A stretch of DNA of 64,000 nucleotides from Balanoglossus misakiensis (taxonomy: Eukaryota; Hemichordata): assembly GCA_040954595.2 (NCBI GenBank), contig CM082586.2, positions 12,152,001 to 12,216,000 on the forward strand, in the 5' to 3' direction. The number at the start of each line of letters is the position of its first letter. Positions within the stretch are counted from its first letter, which is position 1. Below, one piece after another: positions 1 to 9,663 of the stretch. Both the position numbers and the translations under genes were made by a program. The notes under the pieces are model-generated. The model was given only the letters and a program-made list of their open reading frames with translations. It was not told where the DNA came from and made no database searches.

Positions 1-1656
1 CAAAGAATGGTCACATAACTGGATATGTTTTACTAAAAAGACTTATGTTATAGTTTCAAGGCTTTGTTTTGGAATAACGAATTCTCTACACGATTTAAGT
101 GGAACAGTTACAGAATGAAAACAAATATGGAAAGAGTTATGTTGGAATGTTGTAAGGGATAGTTATATATTGCAAATAATTTAATTTCTTACATCATAAA
201 TGAAATTCAAAGAATGGTCAAATAACAGGCCATGTTTTACTAAAAAGACTTAATATGTATAGTTTGAAGGCTTTGTTTTGGAATAACGAATTCTCTACAA
301 GATTTAAGTGTAACAGTTACAGAATGAAAACAAATATGGAAAGAGTTATGCCGGAATGTTGTAAGGAATAGATTAATATTGCAAATAATTTAATTTCTTA
401 CATCATAAATGGAATTCAAAGAAACGTCACGTAACAGGATATGTATAGTTTCAAGGCTTTGTTTTGGAATAACGAATTCTCTACAAGATTTAAGTGGCAC
501 AGTCACAGAATGAAAACAAATATGGAAAGAGTTATGCTGAAATGTTGTAAGGGATAGATTAATATTGCATAAAATTTAATTTCTTACATCATAAATGGAA
601 TTCAAAGAATGGTCACATAACTGGATATGTTTTACTAAAAAGACTTATGTTATAGTTTCAAGGCTTTGTTTTGGAATAACGAATTCTCTACAAGATTTAA
701 GTGGAACAGTCACATAATGAAAACAAATATGGAAAGAGATATGCTGGAATGTTGTAAGGGATAGATTAATATTGCAAATAATTTAATTTCTTACATCATA
801 AATGGAATTCAAAGAATGGTCACATAACGGGCCATGTTTTACAAAAAGACTTATGTATAGTTTCAAGGCTTTGTTTTGGAATAACGAATTCTCTAAAAGA
901 TTTAAGTGGAACAGTCACAGAATGAAAACAAATATGGAAAGAGTTATGCTGGAATGTTGTAAGGGATAGATTAATATAGCAAATAATTTAAATTCTTACA
1001 TTAAAAATGAATTCAAAGAATGGTCACATAACTGGATATGTTTTACTAAAAAGACTTATGTTATAGTTTCAAGGCTTTGTTTTGGAATAACGAATTCTCT
1101 ACACGATTTAAGTGGAACAGTTACAGAATGAAAACAAATATGGAAAGAGTTATGTTGGAATGTTGTAAGGGATAGTTATATATTGCAAATAATTTAATTT
1201 CTTACATCATAAATGAAATTCAAAGAATGGTCAAATAACGGGCCATGTTTTACTAAAAAGACTTAATATGTATAGTTTGAAGGCTTTGTTTTGGAATAAC
1301 GAATTCTCTACAAGATTTAAGTGTAACAGTTACAGAATGAAAACAAATATGGAAAGAGTTATGCCGGAATGTTGTAAGGAATAGATTAATATTGCAAATA
1401 ATTTAATTTCTTACATCATAAATGGAATTCAAAGAAACGTCACGTAACAGGATATGTATAGTTTCAAGGCTTTGTTTTGGAATAACGAATTCTCTACAAG
1501 ATTTAAGTGGCACAGTCACAGAATGAAAACAAATATGGAAAGAGTTATGCTGAAATGTTGTAAGGGATAGATTAATATTGCATAAAATTTAATTTCTTAC
1601 ATCATAAATGGAATTCAAAGAATGGTCACATAACTGGATATGTTTTACTAAAAAGA
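1..1656. repeat. Higher-order duplication inside the satellite
   Basis: Positions 1-~643 recur at 1014-~1656 with a constant offset of exactly 1013 bp across four monomer starts (1/1014, 208/1221, 417/1430, 603/1616). Monomer-specific variants are shared, including CTCTACACG and the shortened third monomer. Other monomers are visibly more diverged, so this is a block duplication of five monomers' length, not independent monomer drift. Confidence 0.85.
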
Positions 1657-3180
1657 CTAATGTATAGGTTCAAGGCTTTGTTTTGGAATAACGAATTCTC
1701 TACAAGATTTAAGTGGAACAGTCACAAAATGAAAACAAATATGGAAAGCGTTATGCCGGAATGTTGTAAGGGATAGATTAATAATGCAAATAATTTAATT
1801 TCTTACATCATCAATGAAATTCAAAGAATGGTCAAATAACGGGCCATGTTTTACTAAAAAGATGTATGTATAGTTTCAAGGCTTTGTTTTGGAATAAAAA
1901 AATTCTCTACAAGATTTAAGTGCAACAGTCACAGAATGAAAACAAATATGGAAAGCGTTATGCCGGAATGTTGTAAGGGATAGATTAATATTGCAAACAA
2001 TTTAATTTCTTACATCATAAAGGGAATTCAAAGAATGGTCACATAACGGGCCATGTTTTACTAAATAAGACTTATGTATAGTTTTAAGGCTTTGTTTTGG
2101 AATAACGAATTCTCTCCAAGATTTAAGTTGAACAGTTACAGAATGAAAACAAATATTCAAATAGTTATGCTGGAATGTTGTAACGGATAGATTAATATTG
2201 CAAATAATTTAATTTCTTACATCATAAATGAAATTCAAAGAATGGTCAAATAACAGGCTATGTTTTACTAAAAAGACTTATGTATAGTTTCAAGGCTTTG
2301 TTTTGGAATAACGAATTCTCTACAAGATTTAAGTGGAACAGTCACAAAATGAAAACAAATATGAAAACAGTTATGTCGGAATGTTGTAAGGGATAGATTA
2401 ATATTGCAAATAATTTAATTTCTTACATCATAAATGGAATTCAAAGAATGGTCACATAACGGGCCATGTTTTACTAAAAAGACTTATGTTATAGTTTCAA
2501 GGCTTTGTGTTGGAATAACAAATTCTCTCCAAGATTTAAGTGAAACAGTCACAGAATGAAAACAAATATGGAAAGCGTTATGCCGGAATGTTGTAAGGTA
2601 TAGATTAATATTGCAAATAATTTAATTTCTTAAGTCATAAATGTTATTCAAAGAATGGTCACATAACGGGCCATGTTTTACTAAAAATACATGTATAGTT
2701 TCAAGGGTTTGTGTTGAAATACCGAATTCTCTCAAAGATTTAAGTGGAACAGTCACAGAATGAAAACAAATATGGAAAGCGTTATGCCAGATTGTTGTAA
2801 GGAATAGATTAATATTGCAAATAATTTAATTTCTTACATCATAAAATGAATTCAAAGAATGGTCACATAACAGGATATGTTTTACTAAAAAGACTTATGC
2901 ATAGTTTCAAGGCTTTGTTGTGGAATAACGAATTCTCTACAAGATTTAAGTGGAACAGTCACAAAATGAAAACAAATATGGAAAGTGTTATGCCGGAATG
3001 TTGTAAGTGATACATTAATATTGCAAATAATTTAATTTTTTACATCATAATTTATTTTCTTACATCATAAATGGAATTCAAGGTATGGTCACATAACGGG
3101 CCATGTTTTACTAAAAAGACTTATGTATAGTTTCAAGGCTTTGTTTGTTCTCTCCAAGATTTAAGTGGAACAGTTACAGA
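1..3180. repeat. Satellite array, ~205-bp monomer
   Basis: About 15 tandem monomers of 185-210 bp, each starting near CAAAGAATGGTCA and containing AAGGCTTTGTTTTGGAATAA and GAACAGTCACAGAATGAAAA. Monomer starts at 1, 208, 417, 603 and about 810, then 1014, 1221, 1430 and 1616. The third monomer of each block is short because a stretch after the ATAACAGG box is missing. The array is AT-rich, has no coding potential and stops abruptly near 3180, where transposon-unit sequence begins. The left end is outside the window. Confidence 0.95.
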
Positions 3181-3186
3181 ATGAGT

Positions 3187-3775
3187 AGAAGCTATGTGAA
3201 AGGTAACTTGACAAAGGTAAGTTTGCAGCTACAATCTCCACTTATAAACAATGACCATGGGGAAATGTAGCATACTAAAATAGCAGAATCCGTGGACTTT
3301 TGCATGCATCCTGTGCCATATACCGGTACAGACGGTATTTTCATGAGTGATGCAGTGTATTCTGTGCCAGTCATGATTTCACTTGTTCATTAGTGAAAAT
3401 AACTTCAGTACAGCACAGATCACACACATAGAGTTCTGCTATTATTGCATATGTTCCCTCAGATTTCACAAAAATTAATGTGCAAGAATCTATCATATAC
3501 ACCTGACTCTATTCAATAAAAAAATTTGTGAGTGTGTTGATAATTTTCACACATTTGAATAATAGATAGTAATGAAATATTTTTACAGCTGCAAGCTGGC
3601 ATGGCACATGTGAAGCATCCATAGAGGAGGAAACAGCCAACAATGACATGGACAGGTAATGTCACAACTCCATTGTGTCACAAGGTTGAACACGCAGTGT
3701 TTTACAATGCTGTTCATTTATCACTTTCACTTTAAACAGCTACTGTAAACTTATTAAAACCATGGTTTATGAGAT
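3187..3775 (+). repeat. Truncated copy 0 of the ~5-kb tandem unit
   Basis: This is near-identical to 14955-15560 and 33575-34160. It holds two transposase-type exons, one ending at about 3215 before GTAAGT and one at 3589-3655 flanked by TTTTACAG and GTAATG. It breaks at about 3775, where LINE reverse-transcriptase sequence begins. Its left edge directly abuts the satellite. Confidence 0.8.
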
Positions 3776-3831
3776 ACGGTGGACCATGATATACTCCTTC
3801 ACAGACTTCAATTCCATTTTGGCATCACTGG

Positions 3832-3949
3832 TGTTACGATATATGACTGATATAGCAGTGAGATATGCTAATTACTACTGTTAACCTTTGACCCCTACTC
3901 CAGTGTAAGCCGCCATCTTGAGCTACAATAAAATCCACTACACGAGACA
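3832..3949 (+). repeat. Gypsy 5' LTR
   Basis: 118 bp, TG...CA. It contains AATAAAA near its end (polyadenylation-type signal) and TAACCTTTGACCCC, which on the other strand is a DR1-like nuclear-receptor site. It is unusually short for a gypsy LTR. It matches the 3' LTR base for base on reading. Confidence 0.93.
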
Positions 3950-3966
3950 TGGTGTCAGAAGTGGTC
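3950..3966 (+). promoter_or_regulatory. Primer binding site
   Basis: TGGTGTCAGAAGTGGTC lies immediately after the 5' LTR. It begins with TGG, the complement of a tRNA CCA end. It resembles the Leu-type primer sites of some LTR elements, but the tRNA identity needs a tRNA comparison. Confidence 0.75.
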
Positions 3967-4144
3967 GATTTGGTGTAATTTCAAGCCACTAAATCGCAAC
4001 CGAACGATAACTCACGAAGCCTAACGACACAGCGGAGCGTTTCAGAAGACTCCATCGTTAGTAAGTGAAACGAATAGTGATAAAATACGAATCACTGCAT
4101 CGACTGAAAAGCCAGACAGTCACGTGCGCATTGAATGAACAAAC

Positions 4145-5938
4145 ATGGCGACGAGCAATTTTCCCGTTCCGGCAGCCATGGACATGAAAGGCGATCTCGT
4201 ACAGAATTGGTCTTTCTTCAGATCACAGTGGGAAGACTACGAAGTCGCAACAGCTCTGGAAACCAAAGGTGATGAGATCAGAGTTGCCACACTACGTTCT
4301 GTACTGGGAAAAGACTGCCTGAGAGTATACAAACACCTCGATATGACGGAGGACGACAAAAAGAAGGTCAAACCAATTTTAGATGCGCTAGAGAAACATT
4401 TTGAGCCAACAAGAAACGTGATCTACGAACGGTATGTATTCAATACCAGCGATCAGGATGCTACTGAAACCATTGAACAATATGTCACCAGATTACGGCA
4501 ACTGGCTGACACTTGCAAATTTGAAGCCCTAAAAGATGACCTGATCAGAGATAGAATAGTACTGGGTACAAAAGATAATGCTGCACGAGCCAGAATGCTG
4601 AGAGAGTCCAAGCTGACCTTGAACCTAGCCATAGAAATGTGTCGCAGCAGTGAAGCCACACAAATGCAGCTGAAACGAATCAGTACCAATACAGAAGTTC
4701 AAGCAATAAACTTCTCATCCAAAACAAGACAGCAATACAAAAGAAAACCGAACTCATACAAGCGTGACAGCACACAAACAGAACAGAAAGAGAAAAAAGA
4801 GCCAAGAAAATGCAGATACTGTGGAGGAAAACACATCATAGACAAAACTCTGTGTCCTGCATATGGTGAAACATGTAAACTGTGTAAGAAGAAAAACCAT
4901 TATGCAAGAGTTTGCAAACTGAAGCAACACGACCGAGCCAATCGTGATGGACAGAGGAGAAAAGTCCACATGATAGATGAGCAAGACGAATACTCATCAG
5001 ATGAATCAGCCCTACACATCCAGCATTATGTGGGATCAGTCAAGTCTACCGGAAAACAGTGGTTTGTGAAACTAAACCTGACTGCCGATGGTGGTGACAG
5101 ATACCCACTAGATTGTCAACTGGATAGTGGTGCAACATGCAATATGATCAGCTATAGAGATTATTGCAGAATTACACAGGATGGTGATCCACCCCTACAG
5201 CCAAGCAAAGTGAAACTGAGACTGTACGGTGACACAACCATGTATCCAAAGGGACAGTGCAACCTGAAATGCAAATACAGAGGTCACATGTATAACTTGA
5301 CATTCCAAGTAGTGGACACAACACAGAAACCACTATTGTCAGCAGAAACATGTGAGATGTTGAAACTCCTCACTGTCAATGTCAAGCAGCCAGTGAATAC
5401 GGTCACAGCCACTGAACCGAAGCAAATGGATACACAGCAGCAACCACATGGCAGAGAAATGCTGACTGAAGAGCAAATACTCACAGAATATTCTGATGTT
5501 TTCCATGGTCTTGGATGTCTGCCAGGTGAATATCACTTTGAAATTGACAAGACTGTGAAACCTGTAAAGCATCAACCACGGAAAGTTCCAGTTCCGATGA
5601 GAGCCGAACTGAAAGCAAAGCTGGAATCCCTAGAGAAACAAGGAGTGATAACCAAAGTTAGCACCCCTACCGACTGGATCAGCAGTATGGTCGCAGTCAA
5701 GAAACCTGGTAAACTACGTGTCTGCTTAGACCCCAGCGATCTGAACAAAGCGCTGAAGCGACCACATTACCCTATGCCTACGATAGAGGAAATACTGCCA
5801 AAGCTCACAAATGCCAAACTGTTTACAGTCCTGGATGCCAAGGATGGCTTCTGGCAGGTCAAATTAGATGAAGAAAGCAGCTATTTGACCACCTTTCGGA
5901 CGCTACCGCTGGCTACGGATGCCATTTGGAATCAATAG
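4145..5938 (+). CDS. Gypsy Gag-protease-RT (N-terminal part)
   Basis: Encodes capsid/nucleocapsid and the start of Pol. The N-terminal ~200 residues are a retrotransposon Gag domain. Two cysteine/histidine knuckles follow at about residues 222-257 (CRYCGGKH, CKLCKKKNHYARVC). An aspartic protease with LDSGA lies at about residue 327. RT fingers begin after the KHQPRKVPVPMR segment, and LRVCLDPSDLN and LDAKDGFWQV are RT motifs A/B-type. The ATG at 4145 sits in AACATGG, a good initiation context, about 200 bp after the LTR. The frame ends in an unrelated 12-residue tail at about 5900-5938, because a small deletion in the RT shifts the frame. The rest of Pol continues in the next frame from about 5903. 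Gag and Pol otherwise share one frame, so this element probably lacked a gag-pol frameshift. Confidence 0.92.
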   Translation: MATSNFPVPAAMDMKGDLVQNWSFFRSQWEDYEVATALETKGDEIRVATLRSVLGKDCLRVYKHLDMTEDDKKKVKPILDALEKHFEPTRNVIYERYVFNTSDQDATETIEQYVTRLRQLADTCKFEALKDDLIRDRIVLGTKDNAARARMLRESKLTLNLAIEMCRSSEATQMQLKRISTNTEVQAINFSSKTRQQYKRKPNSYKRDSTQTEQKEKKEPRKCRYCGGKHIIDKTLCPAYGETCKLCKKKNHYARVCKLKQHDRANRDGQRRKVHMIDEQDEYSSDESALHIQHYVGSVKSTGKQWFVKLNLTADGGDRYPLDCQLDSGATCNMISYRDYCRITQDGDPPLQPSKVKLRLYGDTTMYPKGQCNLKCKYRGHMYNLTFQVVDTTQKPLLSAETCEMLKLLTVNVKQPVNTVTATEPKQMDTQQQPHGREMLTEEQILTEYSDVFHGLGCLPGEYHFEIDKTVKPVKHQPRKVPVPMRAELKAKLESLEKQGVITKVSTPTDWISSMVAVKKPGKLRVCLDPSDLNKALKRPHYPMPTIEEILPKLTNAKLFTVLDAKDGFWQVKLDEESSYLTTFRTLPLATDAIWNQ

Positions 5939-8312
5939 CGCCCCTGAAGAGTTCCAAAGGAGACAACATGAAGTACTTGAAGCACTGCCAGGCGTAGAAG
6001 TGATAGTTGATGACATACTAGTGTATGGCAGTGGCGATACAATGGAAGCAGCTGAGAGAGATCATGACCAGAACCTGATAGGAGTGCTGAATCGTGCCAG
6101 GAAAGTGAATCTGAAGCTGAATAAAAGGAAGCTGAAACTCAGACTCACATCTGTACCGTACATGGGACATCTGCTGACCACAGAAGGTTTGAAACCGGAT
6201 CCAGAAAAAGTCCGAGCAATACTTGAGATGGAAAACCCCAAAGATGTACAAGGCGTACAGCGATTTGTGGGATTCGTCAATTATCTCACAAAATTCCTGC
6301 CACACCTGTCTGAAGTGTGCGAGCCCCTTCGTAGACTTACAGACAAAGAAGCAATGTGGTCATGGCAACCACATCATGACGAAGCAGTAGCACAGGTGAA
6401 GCAACTTGTCACTAATTCCCCGGTGCTCAGATACTATGACGTCAGAGAAGAAGCAACAATCCAATGTGATGCAAGTGAGACTGGACTCGGCGCAGTACTA
6501 CTACAGAATGGACAGCCTGTCGCGTTCTCGTCCAGGTCCCTCACGCAGACGGAACAACGCTATGCACAAATTGAAAAGGAGTGCCTAGCAATCGTCTTCG
6601 CTTGCGAGAAGTTTGATCAATACATATTGGGACGTGATCTTGTCACAGTAGACTCAGACCACAAACCCCTAGAGATCATCTTCAGAAAACCCTTGCTGTC
6701 CGCACCGAAAAGACTACAACGAATGTTGCTGAGATTGCAGAAGTACAACATAGAAGTGCACTACAAACGAGGAAAGGAGATGTATATCGCAGATTTCCTA
6801 TCTCGAGCATCGCTGCCACCCAGACAAATACAGAGTGATACACCGCAGTACGCGATCTTCAACATCAAAGAAGAATCGAAGCTGAGGACTGAGATAGAAA
6901 ACATCAATGCAGCAGATTACCTGAATGTAACAGATCAACGAATGCAACAGATACAGCGTCACACTCAGCAGGATGAGGCCCTTCAAGTCCTGAAATCCAC
7001 TACACTTGTTGGATGGCCTGAGCTGAAGGAGGAAGTACCATACGCCATCAGGGAATACTGGCAATACAGAGATGAGATTACTGTGCAAAATGGTGTTCTA
7101 TACAGAGGTTCCCGTGTCATCATTCCCAAAGCAATGCGTCCAGAGATGCTAGCCAGAGTGCATTCAAGCCACTTAGGTGTTGGTTCGTGTCTATGCAAAG
7201 CCCGAGACACTATCTACTGGCCACACATGAATGATGAAATACGTGACACCATCAGTCACTGCAGCACCTGCAATGAATACGCACAACAGAACCAGCAGAA
7301 AGAAACACTCATGACTCATGAAATACCAGATAAACCTTGGAGCAGAATAGCAATGGATCTATTCACATATCATGGCGACAACTACCTTGTCATGGTTGAC
7401 TACTATTCTGACTTTTGGGAAATGGACCACGTAACAAGTACCACAGCAGAAACCATCGTCAATTGCTGTAAAGCCCAATTCAGTCGACATGGAATACCAG
7501 AAGTTGTCATGTCCGACAATGGTCCACAATTTGATTGTGCCGAATTCAGAAGTTTTGCCAACGACTGGGAATTTCTACATGTTACATCATCGCCGTACCA
7601 TAGCCAGTCCAATGGTAAAATTGAGGCAGCAGTCAAAATTGCGAAACGACTCATCAAGAAAGCACGCAGAGATGGCAACGACCCCTGGAAAGCAGTCCTT
7701 GATTGGAGAAATACCCCAACGGAAGGAATGCAGAGCAGTCCAGTACAACGACTCATGTCACGTCGCACTCGTACATCACTGCCCACTGCAAACCGTCTAC
7801 TCATACCCAAAGTAGTAGAAGGAGTCACAGACGAGATAAAACACCGCAGGAAGAAATCCAAATTGTACTACGACCAACGAGCGAAGGATCTTCCAGACCT
7901 ACATATTGGCCAAACAGTTCGGATGAAGCCACTACCGACAGACAGAGAGCAGAAATGGCGTATAGGAACCTGTTTAGATCAAGTCGCTCCACGCTCATAC
8001 AATGTCAACGTCGATGGTCGAGTATATCGTCGTAACCGTACATTTCTTCGAGCCACAAAGGAACACATGCCACCACCGATGGAGAGTGAGATCATACATG
8101 CAGATTCTACAAGTGCCAGCATGAAGCCTGATACTACAGTTTGTGATATGCCATCACCAGCCCGTGATCCAGTATCAGTCCGTGTGAAACAAACAACTGA
8201 CAAACCTAGTGTAGATAGACATCACACAGACGTACCATCATCATCTACTCGACACAGACGCACTAGAGTAGTCAGCACACCCACACGCTTCAAAGATTTT
8301 GTGTTGAAATGA
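5919..8312 (+). CDS. Gypsy RT-RNase H-integrase (C-terminal part of Pol)
   Basis: Continues Pol after the frameshift; the 5919 ATG is internal to the RT and not a natural start. In order: the RT catalytic box IVDDILVYG (about residue 30); connection; RNase H with DASETGLGAVLL (about 183) and the DSDHKPL motif; the integrase zinc domain (HSSHLGVG...CSTCNEYA, about 410-450); and the integrase core with D (MDLF, about 478), D (SDNGPQF, about 531) and E (NGKIE, about 568). A C-terminal GPY-type module and a low-complexity Ser/Thr tail follow. The ORF is otherwise intact across ~800 codons, consistent with the identical LTRs. No envelope-type ORF follows; the 3' LTR begins about 205 bp after the stop. 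Confidence 0.93.
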   Translation: MPFGINSAPEEFQRRQHEVLEALPGVEVIVDDILVYGSGDTMEAAERDHDQNLIGVLNRARKVNLKLNKRKLKLRLTSVPYMGHLLTTEGLKPDPEKVRAILEMENPKDVQGVQRFVGFVNYLTKFLPHLSEVCEPLRRLTDKEAMWSWQPHHDEAVAQVKQLVTNSPVLRYYDVREEATIQCDASETGLGAVLLQNGQPVAFSSRSLTQTEQRYAQIEKECLAIVFACEKFDQYILGRDLVTVDSDHKPLEIIFRKPLLSAPKRLQRMLLRLQKYNIEVHYKRGKEMYIADFLSRASLPPRQIQSDTPQYAIFNIKEESKLRTEIENINAADYLNVTDQRMQQIQRHTQQDEALQVLKSTTLVGWPELKEEVPYAIREYWQYRDEITVQNGVLYRGSRVIIPKAMRPEMLARVHSSHLGVGSCLCKARDTIYWPHMNDEIRDTISHCSTCNEYAQQNQQKETLMTHEIPDKPWSRIAMDLFTYHGDNYLVMVDYYSDFWEMDHVTSTTAETIVNCCKAQFSRHGIPEVVMSDNGPQFDCAEFRSFANDWEFLHVTSSPYHSQSNGKIEAAVKIAKRLIKKARRDGNDPWKAVLDWRNTPTEGMQSSPVQRLMSRRTRTSLPTANRLLIPKVVEGVTDEIKHRRKKSKLYYDQRAKDLPDLHIGQTVRMKPLPTDREQKWRIGTCLDQVAPRSYNVNVDGRVYRRNRTFLRATKEHMPPPMESEIIHADSTSASMKPDTTVCDMPSPARDPVSVRVKQTTDKPSVDRHHTDVPSSSTRHRRTRVVSTPTRFKDFVLK

Positions 8313-8517
8313 CTGCATAGTTGAGTTGCACAGTTTCATTGTGAATTGAGATTCGGACAATGTTTCAAACTTATCTTGTTGAAAGACACTGAACTCATGA
8401 ACATTGACTCATGAACTGACACTGACAATGTGTTGCAGAGTTATTCGATTTGCTGTTTTATTGTTCCAGAAAATTGTTGATGTTCGTGTTCTTTTCAATT
8501 TTTTATGAAAAGGGGGA

Positions 8518-8635
8518 TGTTACGATATATGACTGATATAGCAGTGAGATATGCTAATTACTACTGTTAACCTTTGACCCCTACTCCAGTGTAAGCCGCC
8601 ATCTTGAGCTACAATAAAATCCACTACACGAGACA
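8518..8635 (+). repeat. Gypsy 3' LTR
   Basis: 118 bp, matching the 5' LTR on reading, and preceded by a polypurine tract (GAAAAGGGGGA). It is followed by the ACTGG target duplication. Confidence 0.93.
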
Positions 8636-8828
8636 ACTGGTAAAGCTTAGCTTTATCATGGTTCAGATCCTATCTCAGCAATCGTAATCAGTGTGTAAAG
8701 ATCGGTTCATTTACATCATCCAGTTCAAATATGACATATGGCGTACCCCAAGGTCCTGTTTTGGGACCGATTCTCTTCACACTGTATACAGCGCCTCTTG
8801 AAGACATCATTGTCAAGCATGACTTCAA

Positions 8829-9055
8829 TTTTTTTACATTCCATATTTCTATATCGTAAGATCATATCTGCTTGCAATGTCACCTGTAATTTTTATTCTG
8901 GTGTGTCACTGTTTCTGCATAATCCTCAAATGGGACCACAGTGTCCTTGATGCTATTTTTTTGTTTTGTGGAGGGGTAAACACAAGTCCTTTCAAAGATA
9001 ATACACTGAATCAAACAGCCACTCGTTTTGTAAATACTACATGTAATCATGTACC
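8829..9055. repeat. Module X of the tandem unit (copy 1, left-truncated)
   Basis: Matches 23407-23655 and 35327-35575, including GGTGTGTCACTGTTT and GGACCACAGTGTCCTTGA. A shorter relative lies at 50490-50590 and a diverged one at 51940-52010. It is non-coding. It forms the junction part of each ~5-kb unit, upstream of the G-rich TIR element. Confidence 0.8.
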
Positions 9056-9663
9056 CTAGAGAAAAATTTTGCTGGTTTGTCTAGTGTACCAGGGCAGAAT
9101 GCTTGCCACCCCAACCCCACTGATGATAATATTTAACAAAGTAATACATAAAAGAGAATAATCGTTTAAACCATTTCGCATAACTGATAGTTTCATGCTC
9201 CATCTTTTATATGCTGGAAGCTTTATAAATGATGTCATGATGAAGATGACGCCAAATCTTCTTACTTTGAGTGGAATTTCAAAATGAAAAATTGGTCCTC
9301 CCAAATATTGAGATGAATTTGCTTTTGAGTTCATAAAAATGCAACTTTGAGCTACATATTTTACAAAATTTTCTTATGTGGGACCATGTGTACCATGTCA
9401 GACTTATTCCCACCCCACCCCTATTCTTACTTTGAGTGGAGTGGCGAAATCAAAATTTGTCCTGCCTAACATTGAGTTAGTTTGCTTTTGAGTTCATTAA
9501 AATGCAACTTTGAGCACCGTATTTTACAAAATTTTCTTATGTGGGAGGGGAACATCCCTCCCACGCACACCCCCGCCACTTTTCTTGTTTTAACAATTCT
9601 AGCAAGTATTGTATTGACTTGTCATTTTATTTTGTTCATAGATTTCTTTATTGCAACGATATT

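Larger units (their letters stand above)
3832..8635 (+). mobile_element. Ty3/gypsy LTR retrotransposon, complete, young
   Basis: Two 118-bp LTRs (TGTTACG...GAGACA) that I read as identical bound a 4.8-kb element. The target duplication is ACTGG on each side (3827-3831, 8636-8640). A tRNA-type primer site starts right after the 5' LTR and a purine tract (AAAAGGGGGA) precedes the 3' LTR. Gag, protease, RT, RNase H and integrase occur in the gypsy order. Identical LTRs argue for recent insertion. One frameshift in RT (about 5900) breaks the polyprotein into two frames. Confidence 0.95.
3775..8828 (+). pseudogene. CR1/L2-like LINE reverse transcriptase fragment, split by gypsy
   Basis: Two pieces, 3775-3831 and 8636-8828, flank the gypsy element and join across its target duplication. 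The first reads as the motif VDHDILLHRL. The second contains YGVPQGPVLGPILFTLY, the conserved RT motif before the catalytic YADD of CR1/L2-type LINEs. A stop and frameshifts lie between them. The fragment is truncated on both sides and has no LINE ends, so only a short RT block survives. The clade is tentative. Confidence 0.75.

Noticed and set aside
1-3180. Regularly spaced repeats as a CRISPR array
   Set aside because: Whole ~205-bp monomers repeat with no distinct spacer segments, and the setting is an animal genome.
7403-7861. Minus-strand 152-residue frame inside the gypsy integrase
   Set aside because: Shadow of the integrase coding frame with no motif of its own.
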